DNA of 64,000 bases from Acanthaster planci (lineage: Eukaryota > Echinodermata > Asteroidea > Valvatida > Acanthasteridae). The notes beneath the pieces were generated by a model that worked only from the letters and a program-made list of their open reading frames with translations, was not told the origin of the DNA and searched no databases. Shown here piece by piece: positions 24,403 to 39,400 of this stretch. Both the position numbers and the translations under genes were made by a program. The stretch lies in the NCBI RefSeq assembly GCF_001949145.1, contig NW_019091440.1, positions 1,202,588 through 1,266,587 on the forward strand, written 5' to 3'. How positions within the stretch are numbered: position 1 is the stretch's first letter; the number at the start of each line of letters is the position of its first letter.

Positions 24403-27400
24403 GACGGAGCAAAACAAATATTGCGTCTATTTTCCCTGGCACGCTACGATTACGGAATCAGATTCCTTTGTCTGCCAAAATTTCAAAGATGCAATCTATG
24501 CTACTAATTCGTCGGATTATTTTCGGAGTTTAATACTTCTTAGGGCAGCGAGCAAAGCAATACTAAAGCAAACCTCAGACAGAAACCTCAAAGGCTGAAT
24601 TTACCTCATCAGAGCCACGGGCAGGTATTCCAGCCACTTGGATCTGAGCCATGCAAACAGATTATCATCTTAAATACACCTTATCATCTTAAATACACCT
24701 TTAGAGTTTTGTCTTAACAAGGTAATTGTTTCGTGAATTGATGCCTCTCTGGAAGACGTAATGAAAAAAGCAGCATTTCATAGCGGCAGGAGATAAAACA
24801 GTTTACATTTGTTGCGACAGCCGTGTTGGTCGATCGCTTAAATATTTCCCCTTTCCTACAGGCAACAGATACGTCTGCTAAAAAATAAATCTTTCACATG
24901 GATGTGATTTAAGGATCTATGGAAAGCCTTCATCTGTGCTCAGGATTTTGTTAAAATTCATTCTACAAAGGCATCCCTTCCATCATTGGTTTTATCCATC
25001 TTTAGAGGAGCTCTGTCTCTATAGTTACCAGAGATGGTGAAATCAATATTGGCGCCTATAAGACTCAAATCTGTATCGTTTCGTCTCCCTGACAACCGTA
25101 GTTTGTTCGTGACATTTGGTCCAACGTTGTGCGCTCTTGCCTCCGGTGTCACGGTTCGTGTGAGGGAAAACGCTGTAGACACCAAGTCAACGTTATAAAA
25201 CTTGGCTTTTGGCGATTTGAGGCAACACGTCACACCAAAAGCAAGTAACTATAGTATGACGCTCTCTCCATGAAAGTGGTCACCCAACTCCAAGCCCGTA
25301 CGTCCAGCCTTATCTTAATTGAATCGAGAGGAAGGAGCATACAGGGGGAAGCAAGCCGCCATAGAGACATAAACCTTTGGAATATCATTTGTGTTTTGTG
25401 AGTTTTCTTGTGGAACCAACACCAGGAGACAACTTATTCACAACTGCTTATCCTCCAGGTCGAACATGGTAGCTTCTTTGAAGCAATCGATAATTGCGAC
25501 CGTCATCAAATTATAAACGCCTGGACCTCCCCCAAGTGGGCAAAGTCATAGCTGATGTTTTTCCTCGGTTATGGTGCTCTCCTCATGCACTAAGCCCTCG
25601 TCCGCAGACTACATGTATATCAAATAACCTCCTAACATCATAATCGATTGTGTCAAAAATTGCATTAAACTCTCTTCAAGTTAACAACATTCGGTAAATG
25701 TGTTACCTTTCAATGCACGTTTTGAATAGAATGCACGTTCAGGTTAGAAATGGGATTCCTGCTGTGATTTTGTCATTGAATGGCAAATTATAGGCAATAT
25801 GACCAAGGCGATGTCTTGTCCCATCATGATGTGACATTAAAAACTGATCTTTGTCTTTGCGTCCAACAGAGCTTTTGTGTCATCTTAAAAATAATGATTT
25901 AACCTGACACAACCATGCATCGTCGCTGAAGGACACACCTTATCGATCTGAAGAGTAGGAGAAATGGTGATTATACGTGTGGCATTTACATAATGTTTCC
26001 TTTGATTTGAATATAAAGAGAACGTGAAACATGTATCAGGTTTGCTGCTGGCGTAAGTCGTCGTGACAACACTGACATATTCACGTGTCACACTGAAAAT
26101 TTCCTTCATGAGTTTTTTATTTTGAATGACTTATTCAAGCATCAGGGTCATGATAGCGTTTTCTGCTTTCCTCTGCTTTTTTCAAGGTATTTCCCGAAAA
26201 ATTAGCGTTTAAAGACCATAATTCAAATCATCACCAGCCGATCAACTGTAATTTCTGTTTTCCAAACTAACTTTTCATAAAAACACCCACGTGAAAATAG
26301 AAGGACATGCAATATTAAACTGGTTATCGGGCATGTCAATGTTTTTAGACTCTCCCATTATAGTAAAAGACAACAGCGTCGTGCCTCAGGCGAGCGTTTC
26401 CAACGAAAGCTCTCTCGAGGGCACAATAGGCAACAATAGTAATTGTTTCTTTGTGCTCTTTTCCCTCAATTGGCATGGGAAAAACCACTTATCGCAATGG
26501 GCACCGTGCTACACAAAGAAGAACTGGTCTTTTGAAGCTACACCCGGAATTGATGGCGTTATTATGATAGCGTGGGCATGTTATTCTCCAGAGGAGCTTG
26601 TATCCTGGAAACTGAACAGCATGAATAGAGCACCTCAAGGGGTTGAACGAGACTACAGGAATTCATTGAACTATTTGGAAGGTGCCGGTTTAATGTCTCT
26701 GAATAACTGAACTGTTTGCATTCGTAGCTACTGATGTTTATTTTCGAAAATACAAGACGTTATCAGAACATCATTCTTTCCACTGATATAACTGACGAGA
26801 AATGCCAAAGTCCAGGTAGACCTATTGTTGAAGTGGTAAGTAAACCCTGCATTATCTGTAAACTGTCCTCAAATAATAGTTGGGTAAAGCTAGGTTTTCC
26901 ATGTTTTTATAAGCTATCAATTAAAATTCCTTCATCATCCTGAACGGTTATGCATTTTGCTATTACGTCAAGAAAACGGGTGTTGAACCGAGGATACAAT
27001 TAACTGGTATACAGAGAATAATGAAACAAAATAATAATAATAATATATTCAGTAATAAGTGTCGATAATAAAAACAAAATAAGTAACATATATATTTAAC
27101 TCTCACAAAATGTCAGCCGAAAGAATGCATGCGGTTAAAGATGCCGAACTAAAATGAAAGCCTTTGAAATGATTTTGAGCCCTGTCTGATATTTTCTTTA
27201 TGAACCGTCTTTGAGTTTTGTTTCACTATTTGAAATGGTATTTTGCTACCTTTTTAGCTTTCAATGCTCATGAATATTCATATTTATGATCAAAATTGTG
27301 GTCTTCTCCCAAGAAGAAAGCCCCAATGTTACATTGATTTGTGCGGAAAACCAATTTGATTGTTTTAAACTCTTTAGCTGACCGAAATTTTCTTTTCTTT

Positions 27401-28595
27401 TGTTTCATTGTTGTGTTAGTCAATAATTTCAGGAAGCCAGTGAACAACCATGTCTCAAAATGTTTCCCATAAGTTTAATTCTAGGTTTGCAATCTGAAAG
27501 GAAACAAAACTTTGCACTGAACCATATTTGTTTGAATGACATAACGGCAACAGCGCCTTCGGCAATCTAGGAAAATACTGATTATTTAGAATTTTAAACA
27601 AATGCACTTTCCATTATATGTAACCTTCAAGGGATGTCGAATAATCATCACGTATTAAAAAGTGTATAAAGAAGCAATAATGTATGTTTAATGAATATTC
27701 ACCGCAGCCTCCCTTTAATTCTTTTAAAATTATTGGACGCATGCCATGGAATGAACTTGAGCCGATTTTTGTCTGACTTCCGGTGCAGGTGGCCCATTAT
27801 GCAAACTACAAGGAACATAAACCTCAAGTCGGTCTTGAAACTTTGTTGACATTCAACGGCTGTTATCGGCCCTTTCATTTTTCAAACTCCACTTTCACCC
27901 CAATCAACGTTGTTAATTAGCGCACGCCACTTTAATGACTTGAGCCGGACAATGAGGTTCCGGGGGTCAAGTAGTGTTTCCTGGCATGTCGTATTGCATC
28001 CATCATGATCCAACAGTGGACAGAAAAATTGCCAACGATTCGAGGATGAATGGTAAGGACTCATGCGTGACCTCGTTCGTGGAAAGAGGAGGCCGCGATC
28101 AACGGACAGAGAACGACAAATGAACGACTTCAATTATATTCAGAAACTAGATCGTGGCAACACATCGATTCTTTCCAAAAACAGAGAATCCAAATATGGA
28201 ATGGAGCTGAACATGAAGATGGTCTTCGAGTTTCAAACTGCAATTATAAACAGTAATATCCTTTAAGATTCCTTTTTTAGCGAATAATTTCGAAATAAAA
28301 TATTATAAAATACATTTTCTGTTGCAGAGGAAACTGAAAATATTCTTTTGGATTGGGAATGAAAAGTAAATCAATATTTAATTAAAAAAAATGATGATTC
28401 TGCTGTTGCCTTGGAAAGCGTGCCGTTTACAAAAACTCCAAACAGCAGCATCGTGATAGTCTGGCATCTTTCCTAAACACACGAGTACCTCAACATGCGC
28501 GCCGCTGGGCCATATGGTCGACTTACTATGCTTATTATAAATTCACCGCCGCGTGACCGTGCGTCCGTGTACACTCAAGACGTTGTCCGCAACGG

Positions 28596-28616
28596 TGACG
28601 TCATTGAGTGACGTCA
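28596..28616. promoter_or_regulatory. Two perfect CRE palindromes 13 bases apart
   Basis: TGACGTCA occurs at 28596-28603 and again at 28609-28616 in a CpG-rich stretch (28480-28620). Single CREs also occur elsewhere in the window (near 9168, 22874 and 29472), so one site alone means little; the spaced pair is the notable part. No gene start could be tied to it. Confidence 0.3.
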
Positions 28617-31600
28617 ACTCATGGAAAAGCCAAAAAAGCGGTTAGGCAAGATATTAACTCCGCGCAGGAAAATGGGGCATTACGTAAAACTGAGCGATTG
28701 CACCTTGACATGGTACAAAGTTGCGCATGGTGGACTGTAGGAACTGAAAAACAAGTAACATGTTTATAAAAATAATTGCAGAAGGTTTGGCGACAGCGTT
28801 TAATTGGTTTCGTGTTGTTCGATGATACTGACGGTGAAATTCAGGGACCGCAAGACAAACTGGTACAAACTATGCCACCTTTTAAAAGCAAATGATTGAA
28901 CATACCTCAGGACATTAAAACCACAAACCAGCTGCGTATTTTCTGCAAGGGTAAAACAAACAAGAAGTGGTCACTACAGTAACAAACGGCTCGAACGTTT
29001 TGCACGCAGTCTAAAACGTAAGGTCTCGCTTGTATTTTGCCGATCCATATTTGATCCTAATTTTGAGTGGGTGCGAACCACCTGCCCGCGAGCAACGCAA
29101 TTATTTCAAAGTAAATGAGCCCCTTCACATGTTTGGCCATATCATCTCATCCATCAAAGGCAAATCCTCCAACAAATCAAGAGCCGTAACTGTTGATGTA
29201 CATGTGTTCTAAATCTGTTTAAATCTATTCATTGGAAACCATTAACCATGCAGTGATTTCGGCAATTTTTACTCCAGTTGTATAAAAATAATTTTTTTTC
29301 TCGACAACACGATTGCGTGTCAGTCAATGTCGACGTAATAAAAAACAGTTTAGTCATAATTTTAAAGCTTCCTTAAGTCATCTTTTTCCAGTGAGGCCAT
29401 TTGAGCACGAACAAAAATCAATGTCACTGGACAGGCAAAAAATGGACATCCACTGACAAAGTGCCTCAGCTGACGTCATCACTTATTTTACCTTTTACAT
29501 GTTACTTCAGGACGTAATTCTGACAACAAAAGGCACTCAGTAAAATGACTTTCTCCACAATAATTCTTGTGCCTTACAATGAAAGAAAGAGTCGCTTGTT
29601 GTCAAAATGTCTCAACCCATTCAATAAATTGACCCAGAGAAAAGAATCCCTCTTCAAATTTTTCAACAGCCCTAAGATTTCACGGCGCGGGTTAATGCAA
29701 TTTGGTCTGAATCAGACCGATTTGACATTTACCGTACTGTTGCCATTATTACTGGATCATGGCTTATGTTTCAGACTTAAAAGACTGCTTCAGCGTTGCC
29801 ATTTCTGGGTGTGGATGTACACTTTGTCCTTGAGGATTTTTTTTTGCAATCAAATCACTAACCATCTGTGATTCATTCTAATTCGTTTCGCATGGTTTCT
29901 TCTCGCGTCAAATCGGGACATTAAACAGGCCTTTTTATTTGTAAAATGACAAGATCTTTTTTCATCAGATTGACCAAACCATTTTTCGGTAAACTGTAGT
30001 ACCGGTAAATTATTAAAAAGCGAATCATTATTATTTAACAGATAGTCGGTTTGAAGATTTTGCAATTCTTGGTTATTTCGGGTAAAATTTGACCAATTTT
30101 GGGTTTCCCAGCCCAATCCATTGCAACCAACCCAACCCCACCACCATCACCACCACAAGTTGACCCAACATGCTGGACATACACGATAACACTCGAATCT
30201 ATAACTGATCTCAAATTCACTCAAGCCGTCCCTTTCCCCTGGGGACGGGCACTGCACAGAAGTTAAGTGGGTTAGCACCAAGACCGTGCCCGAATTTACT
30301 AGTAATTAGACCCTTACTGAGAGACCGGCAAGATTGATATTCAATTAAATTAAGAAACTTGCGAGATGCAAAACGTGTCAAACTGACAGGAAAGTCCAAG
30401 ACTACAATATTTCGGTGCTTATGTTGTAAATCTTTGCGATGCTGTCGCTAACTACCTGAAATAATACTGTAAATTATACGTCTCGTTGAAAGTCATTTGC
30501 AAGACAACTGTCTGCGCGTCGTATTTGGTCGTATTGGCGTTTTGCCAATCGAAGACACATACCTGCAAAGATTAGACATTTCCACTTCTAGCAAGCGAAT
30601 CCTGATAATGGGATCATCAGCCAAGCACACAAACCGTAATAAGTTGCATTGCAGAAAACCGGTAAATCACCGTGGCGTAGGAAGCGCAGTCAACAGTTAC
30701 CATGGGAACAGAAGAAATATGGCTCGGTCTAATTGACACGCTGGAGCTTAGAATTATGGGTATGATCACTCGTTACTTGGAGCTCAGTTTACGACTGTGA
30801 TAAGCGAGGATTGGAGGTGTATCTCCAAGTTACAACCCGCACTGATGATCCTGCCATTGCTTTTGGTGTCATTAATTAAGCAAAGGAGCTTCGAGGTAAT
30901 GGCAGTAAATTTTAATCGCATTTTCTTACAAGTTTCATCAACAAAAATTACAGAGACGGTGGATAAGCACCCTTTGTGTACGACAGAGCCCGATGTCATA
31001 ACATGGTCATTAAAACTCTCTGGAAATAAAATACAGCTCACTCATTTCCATCTTCGCATTAACTTGACATTTCAGTAGTACCTTTACATGAACGAATTGA
31101 ATTGAACCTCGAATTGAACATGACTTCATAACCAGAAATGGAAGCAAACAGTGGCATGCAACTGCCCTTTAAAGGAACTCTTCAAACTGTTTGGCTATTA
31201 CCAGTCGTGTGGCATCGCACGATTTGACATGACACATTGCGGCCGCTCTTAGGTGGGTTGCTAGCCTCTTTTCAAGGCCCTTGAACTAAGCTTATTACCT
31301 TCCTCGAAGTCTAACCCACATCTTGGACAGGTTGGATTAAAAAAAAAAGGACAGTGGTACTTAGCGACCATGTTATGTCGAAGGAGGAACATGGGCGGGC
31401 CTACTTCAAATGAGTGTTCATTTTCATGTTGTGGACGTATTGCGTTCACTATAGCAAGGACTAGAAATACGCCTTTGACAACAAATCCTAGAATCAAACT
31501 TGAATCAGTACACCTATTATATCAGTACACGCATGAACATTATAATAATTGATCCTGATTAGGATTAAGTGTTCCCAATTTAGCAGTAATTTCGTGGATT

Positions 31601-33230
31601 TTTCCTCGGATAATGACCATAATAGCTGTCACTCTCGGCTGACAACATGCCACTTAGCGCCTTAATGACGAGCAGCATTTGAGGTTTGGCGCAAAAAACG
31701 CCCAATGTTTCTCAGCTTTGGACTTCTTTTGGGAATATTTGTCCGAGATGCATAAATCCTTTGATATAGCAGGAGAATACGTCTAACAGTTTCGTGAAAG
31801 GCTTGCACAAGCTGCGAGTTACCGTCTGCTTTTCTTATTTCTTGACGTCAGGACATGAGAGTAATATTCCATATGTGTAGCTCTACTCATTACAAATGCC
31901 TCAGGCTCAGATATTGGACTTTTTATCTCTATAGTTCCAAAGGAATTATCCTAATCTCCGAACAGTAAGGAAAAGGCAAATGCATATTCCGGAAACAAGT
32001 CACGTTTTACATTCTGGTGTAGAGTAATGACGTGTTTGTTGTTTAATATCAGCGGTTCTTGCCGACGAGCGGAAATGCGCTAACGAAAATGTAAATAGTC
32101 CTCTCAGAGCAAAGCTAAACAAACACAGCCTTCTAAATAAAGCACTGCATTGACGTAGGCCATTTACATTAAAAGAGGTATAAATTATTGTCTTGAGTAA
32201 AAATCCACAATTTGACTTTTATTAGATCATTAACCTTAAAGTAGTGATTCCTTTGACCCTTAAACATCAGCGACGAACATGACGCATTCAGGTACATGTA
32301 TATCGTAATTCGTTTGTGCTGTTGTTGGAGCAGGTGAAAAAAATCTCGATGCTCCATTAATTTGTGAACTCATTTCAGTTACTTCTGTATGAATCTCGAA
32401 CGCAGAAATTCGATTTGGCTCCTTCAAGCAAACCCTTTATGGTATATCACCGGAGCACGTCCAACACAATCATAGTCTAAAATTTTTGGTTGGGTGTTGA
32501 AGGATGATACGTTTCCCGTGAGCTTTCTTTTTACACCTCCAGGTGCAGCTGCAATGTTATGTCGAAGGTGAGACACTTGATACATCTCATCAAAGGTATT
32601 TGCCAACTGTCAGGGAAGTGTCAGGACCATACTGTGTTGCCACGTTCAGGTGAGATCTCGGGAGCCCTCCCAGGGGTTAATGCGCTTCGCAGCGACCGCG
32701 ACACGTTCACTGCCTTCACCGCCAAGGAGTAACGAGCGAAGTTGGAATAAGAGAAAAACAATTTGAGATATACTGCTCCCGGAGGAGCGAGCAGGGATGG
32801 ACTGTTGGAAAGCTTGTTACAGATTTATGCCTCGTTATCACAGAAGCCCACGCCTTGGGTTGAGATTGTCCAGTAGATAGCAACTCCTAAGCGTCATAGT
32901 GAAATGACGGGCGCTTTTGCCACACACTTTAATCTTCTTTGATTGTTGTTAGAGGTGTGTACTTTTTCGGATGTTATTCTTAGGGATTCCTACTTTTTCT
33001 GCATTTTAAAGAGGTAATGAGTGACGTTTTACACCAGCTGAATTTTGTGCGAATATCCATACCTTTGCTTAATTATGAAATTCACTTTAAATTCTTTGAA
33101 AAATGACATTTCTCCTATTACAATGTCAGTTTAATATCACGGAGAAGCCAAAAGTGATGTCTTGTTTTGAGGAATACTAGAAACATACTTCGGTGTGGAT
33201 CGGGCAAGTACAATTTTTATGTCTGTGTAG

Positions 33231-33400
33231 ATATGGATGCAGAGCTGTCTACCACAGAGAAATATGCCGAAGCGGGACTATCTACTATGGAACGCCAGAT
33301 GTTTCAAAATCCAAAGGTCATCATTGGAACACGGCTTCATGGGCTCATTCTGTTGCAAATAACACCCGCACTACTGGAGATGGGTACTGACAAGTGAAAC
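33231..33400 (+). pseudogene. Possible decayed kringle-like exon
   Basis: After a good acceptor (TTTTTATGTCTGTGTAG) the frame reads CRAVYHREICRSGTIYYG, then TPDVSKSKGHHWNTASW and, later, GDGY followed directly by TGA. The order (Cys, Tyr-Gly-Thr, Val-Ser-Lys-Ser, Trp-x4-Trp, GDGY then a position where kringles have Cys) loosely follows the kringle plan, but several family cysteines are missing and the stop sits at a cysteine position. It could equally be chance. No neighbouring kringle exon was found. Confidence 0.22.
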
Positions 33401-36400
33401 GTTTATTAGAAAGAGCTGGGTATGTACGAAATGCACGGCGTCGGGTGACCGGGTTAGATCGATAGCGGCAAGACTCGATGCATATCCGCCGATCATTCTG
33501 AGCGCGGTGCGCCAGCATATTACCCGACATTTAAAGGCAATTTCCGTCGTTCACCGCACTCACTTCAAACTCCAAGCGTCTGGATTTCCAAGTCCGTGAA
33601 CTCTACGACTGTGCTACCTCAATTTACAGCAAAGTGGGAGGTACACTGAAAGAACTTTTACGGCTTGTGTTACTGTTTTACCTTACGATGGAAAGGGGAG
33701 AATGATTTAAGTGCACCAGAGAGGAATGTTACAACAACTCCTAGGAAGAAAAGTCACTTTCTTTACCTATAAACGGTGCCGTTCTGTGCAAATCACACAG
33801 AATCTTGCTGGTTTTGCAATGCTGTGGGCCGATCAAGTGAGGAAGAAAATGAGAAAAAACACGCACACAATACAAAAGCTAACCTTTCAACTTCGATTAG
33901 CTGCATGTCCAGTTTAAAAGTGTTACTAGAGACCAACACTATTATAACTTGATATCATCAGACTGTGCAAGTTCGGCTGCGAACTATAGTTCGACCAGCT
34001 GGGGCCAATTTCATAGAACTGCTTAAGCACAAAATTTGCTTCAGCGTGAAGAAAAAAACTTGCTTCAAAAAACAGAGGTTACCAGCTCAACACTATCTGA
34101 TTGTCATGCTAACCAAAAGTCAGCTAGATACGATCCCAAAACAATAATACGTCACAAGGAGGTTTGGCTGGTTACCTGATTTATCAAGCAAGGTTTTCGC
34201 GTGCGAGTTTTGGCTGGTAACCTGATTTATCAAGCAAGATTTTCTCGCGCTTCGGCAAATTTTGTCTTTTAATCAGCTCTATGAAATTGGCCCGAGCTCA
34301 GTTGTCGGATGCTTTTTAACAATGCACATGCGCAATTCAGTTTCACGCGAACGACTCTCGTTGGCCCTTTTGGAAAAACAAAATCTTATCGTTACTCACC
34401 GTTAGCTGCAATTCTTGCAGCGTACATGGTTACCGAAATCTCGTATACAGTTAGTTTGATGTGGATGGTTCCCCCCGTGATGATAAATGAAATCGGCTAT
34501 TGGTAACCAGCGGTGCTACCATACCCCTGGGGCCTGGTCTTAAATGGTCGACGAAATAGTTCAAACCACCCATCACTCGGGTGACGTTAGTCTAACTATA
34601 GATAACAATAGTCGTCGCTCGAACTTGCCCTAATTTGGTTTGCAAAAACTACTCACCCAGCCAGTAAAGCCGTGCCTCCAATCTCTGACAGTAGACTGTT
34701 CCAATGGAGATGAACACCCTTCGATGCCAACTCCTCCATGCTAGGGGAGTGCTCAAACACGTAATCCATGTTGTCTTATTTAACGAGGTTGATAACCAAG
34801 TTGATAGCCCAGTTCAGGTGAAAACTATAACCACTGGCTTGCTAACTTCAGATCCAGGCTATAGGTGGGATTTGGTTGCGACTGAGAGTTGAGGCAACGA
34901 CCCTTTTCTTTAATGAATTAACTGTCAGTTCTCAACACTGTACACAGAGGTTGACGTCTATCATTGACTCAGAAACGGCTTCCCAAAGTGAACGGTTTAC
35001 ATCTTCTTTGAGTCTGAGAGAACACTTTATCGAAGCACAAAGTTCGTACGGTGGGTACGAGGAAACGATCGATGCGCCGTCTGTTCAGTTTCCAACAAGC
35101 AGGTTGTATTTTGTAATTTCCTCCTGGGACGTGCAGCGACGAAAGAGACAGCTCGGATCAGATTTCACTCGAGTGTGTTCAGTTAATTGGGATGTCAAGC
35201 CGCCCTGCCAATGGAAACAAAATAGAGCTCAGTGTTAACAAAAGCAATATAGGGAGGGCATTTCTGGGGTGCACTTTTAAACAAGCCTCTTAACTCCATC
35301 GGCGCACTGTGCCTTTGAGAAGGCGTAACCTTATCCTCCATCGAAAACGGGCAAAGAAAAGCCGGTGCAAGTAAAATGAAGCAGACCTTAAATGAAACAT
35401 GACATAACCCTCGCAGTCTTTAATCCAGGCGTCTGAGAACACACAGAGTGGCAAAAGTCTGCGCGGTATACATCCTTCTTTCAGTGAGGCACCTTTACCC
35501 AAAGTGATTGAGGCAGCGCAGATTGGTGCCTTTAAGTTCAAACAGTTCTTTATTCAGCATTTGTTTTACCTGAACATCGTTGACCTGTTTTTTGTTTATT
35601 TTACGAAATGCGGGTGAGAATTTCCTATACGAAGACAAATGCTACGTGTGCTTGAACTTGAGTCAAGAACGGAAATTTATGGAGCGAGCTCAAAGAGAAA
35701 CAGGCAAGGTGAGTCTCTGGCAAAGCCACAAAGCACAGATTTGACCTCAGCCTTCAGCTTACTGTGCCTAAAGCCATGCGCTGTAAATCAGGGAGTTTGG
35801 CGGCCAATTTCGACGGGTTCGATCGGTGAGAACCGATCACGTTACACCGAGTCTTCTAACGTGGGGGCGTACACACTAAATCTATTAATTCTTACCACAT
35901 CTTTCGGCCCTCACGCCAGCTGCTTGGATATCCCAGCTTGGTTGTTGATGGTGTAAATAAGAAATGCCGTGTTTTGAATTATTTTCGAATGGGGATTCAT
36001 TTCAATGCTTGTGTCTACCTGTGAAAGTCACATCTAAAACCTTGGCCAAGACCGAAAATAAAGGTCAAGTGAGTAAATTTCACGGTCCTATCTTTCTCGA
36101 ATTGTGAATTCGCTAAAGTAAAGTGCAATGGTAGACACATTAAATGTCCAATTTTGTTAAATATCATCTTAAGAAATCACTTGTACGGTTTCAAGTAATA
36201 GTGTGAAGGGCCGTTTTGTTTATACTGGAACGTCCCCGCAATTTAAAGTTCGGGCACATGCTCATTGAAGAGCTACCCTGTGAGCCCTGAGATGGACCAA
36301 GAGAGGGCGCAATTTTCCTAGCAACGGAGGCTCCTTTGGTTGGAACTGCATTTCGCTGGCTCACCAACGACTATGAAATGCGCGTGTTACGCTCGAGTCA

Positions 36401-39400
36401 CTACCAACAAAATGGGCACTCCCGACCAGCATGGCTCTTTGCTACGGATGAAGTGGTGCTTTTTAGAAGCTCAAGGCGGATCCTGGAGAAAAGAGTATTT
36501 CAGCGAGCCATTACTAACTGTGGCACCACGCTTGTGGACAGGTGGTACGCGCGCGTCACGTCTCTTCGACCAATACGGTTCTCTGACTTAGCTAAACGAA
36601 CAAGCGCGTCTAATGTAAGCGCGCGCCATAGAGTAAAAAAACTAGAGCATTTCAAATTATATTCGAAGCAATGAAGCTAGGCCATCGAAATATTCTAGTC
36701 AAATTAGACCTCAGTTTCTAATCGGTATTGCCAATTATAATTGGGTATGGATGAAAGAAAAAAATCATCAGTTCGACAGGTCAGTGTTTTGCAAGATTGA
36801 AAAACGCGAACCTACCCAGACATGGACAGTAACTCGGGGAAAAATGTATTCGTACTGCCGATATGAAAATTGGGTTGGAGTTGATCAGCTAGAGGAGGTA
36901 AGCCGTGAATAACATAACGCCCACGACACACGGATACTGCTTCCATTGAGTTCGGCTGAATAGGCGCTGGGTATCGAATTTTGAAGCCGTTGGAAATTCA
37001 TGACAAAGCACTTTAGGAATTAAACAAACGGCGCCAAGAATCCCACAGCCAAATGGGAAACTGAAGCCGTCCAGAACACCTTGTCAAAGGGGTTGACATT
37101 TTGAAACATATTTCTCAGAAGATGAAACAGCACCATTAACTTTAATAACAAAAATCAATGAGTATTTTGAATCATCGAGCCTAATTTAAATCGATTTTAA
37201 TTCGCTCCATCAAAAATTTAACAAACAGTTAGGCAATTCATATGACCTCAATTGATACACTATAGTTCCGATTCAACACTCTTCACTTTACTTCTTGATT
37301 TGATCCGCGGAACGATGGCTTTAAGTCTATTTTAAATAGAAGGGGCTTCTTTCTAAGCATTACTTCTCTATGGCTAAACTGAATAAGCTAGTGGTATATC
37401 AAATTCCTCGGGTTATTTGAGGAGAGTCTCTGCTATAACATTTCCTATCTTTTCACATCAGGGAACCGTTTCGGATTTCTAGACAGCAAACATTGTCCCG
37501 ATGGCTCTGTTGAATGTACAGGGTATCATATCATTCGTGTTGCAAACACAACCGGTCTTGTCAGTCCTCTCCTTGAGTGTTGAATCATTGATTTTCAGAT
37601 AAAGAATACTCAAATGACCGGCCTTGCCAAGCCATGAAAAATCCATATGGCTGCTCTTTATTACGAAAATAAAAGAGAAAAAAGATGGGGAATGAAAGCA
37701 TTTCGGCACGTTATATTTTTTCATAGATCGCACTAGAGAAAATCAAGCAAGATTAAAAACAGTAAAAATAAAAGCTAACGTTAACCAAAATGGGTCGCAG
37801 TTTTCCCAGAGGGGTAGGCTTCCAACAGTTTCCATGCTGCAGAGTGAAAATAATAAACTTTCTTTTTTTAACGTCTTTTCAAGGATATCGTATTTCTCCT
37901 TTCGATTCGAAACTTTGATTACTGTCACAGAGAAACTAAATCAAGTAACAGAAAATTGGTCGAAGAGCGAGAGATATTTTGTTTCTTGGGGGTAACCAAC
38001 AATTTGGAAATTTTCTTACGTTACCTGGTCTTTGTGAGGGGTGGAGCTATTTTGGGGGAGCTCATTACACTGTTTTAGGGGGATGGGAAGGGCAGTTGTC
38101 TCGTAAGTCGCCCCCTTCCTCAATCTTCAATAAAAACGGGAAGGGAGGCAATTTTCTTCCCTCTTCGGCTCATCCGGCAACAGATAGGCCGAGCTTGGTG
38201 ATCATGTAGCACTGATCATGCGCAAGACATATTGTACGTTGTACCCGATAAAGGAGGAATTACATTAGGATGACAGAGTTGCTGCTGCTCAACACATGTC
38301 GCTATATGCACGAGTGATTTGTGTCCATATTTGGGCAGTAGAATTTATGCATAATGACAAGCGCGCATGGGTGGGCCGTAAAAACTGGGCAAAGTATAAA
38401 ATGGCGGGTTAATAAATAACCATCTTTGACGTAGAATAGGGGGGGGGGCGTATCCATTGGTAAAAGACAATCAAATTACCTTGCTTGTAATTGTCGTTTG
38501 TCCTGATGAGTTGAACTGTCTTCAAGGTTCTATACATTATATAAGTGATAGGCCTATAGGTTTTCGTCAGGATATTTGGAACCAGCCTATTTGGTCTTTG
38601 CCTCATCTGTTAGAGGAAAGCAACAGAATGGGCAGTGCTATTGGCAACGATGGAAAATGGACGCCATGGTATTCGACCACAAGTTTTTTTTAACAAGCGC
38701 ACAGTCTTGAATACTATGCTGATCTGTCTCAGTGATACTAATTACTGTGGTGTGATCCTCCTTAGCGCCCCAACAGCCTGTAACCGGTGAACATGAATTC
38801 TGAATGTAATTCATAATGACCTTAAAGATGCGGCGTTTTCTTCTTTTTTTCAAAATGACGGTTCGTGACGTGAACCCTTTGCATACCAGGTGGCACTTTA
38901 GATGTCACAGTGACGGCTTGTAAATAGTATATCAGAGAGATATCTCGGTGATGATCTTAGAGCAACGTATGAACGACAAATATGAAATATTTGCCCTTCA
39001 CTGCACGATCATGACATCGCTTGGCTAATCATCTCCAACGTACGGAGTCTTTATTGATGAGACGCTACCCCTTCTGCGCCGAATAAAGGTCCAAGGCTTC
39101 TTTACTCGAAATATAAGCTTTATTATGCGTACGATAATTGCTCTTCAAGCTATTCCTTCGGGCTAATAATTTCTGAATGAGCAATTGAAGATGGCTTGCT
39201 GGAATCACGTACGAACATAGGTTTACAATTGCCACAAGGGAGGGCACTGGCATTCTCGTTTAATATCTCTCTTCATCGTATAGGGAGTGCTTTATTTCAT
39301 TGTAATTTTCAGTTGTGTAAATTTCAAACAGATGATTGTCGGGAAGAGAAGACACCGTCTTTTTAAAAGCTTGACTGAATGAATTTTGGCGGAAGATAAG

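Larger units (their letters stand above)
16462..33230. other. Gene-poor stretch, no recognised gene
   Basis: No protein family was recognised on either strand. Contents: inverted-repeat elements at 18121-18296, 18794-19134, 19964-20131 and 22561-22687; a tandem duplication near 24281-24402; a doubled 22-base unit near 24664-24702; a CpG-rich patch near 17390-17800; and paired CRE sites at 28596-28616. The 139-codon frame at 26291-26710 has no recognisable domain or homologous pattern. Confidence 0.5.

Noticed and set aside
26291-26710. 139-codon plus-strand open frame
   Set aside because: No family, signal or repeat was recognised, and I found no splice or promoter context. It may be chance in a long non-coding stretch.
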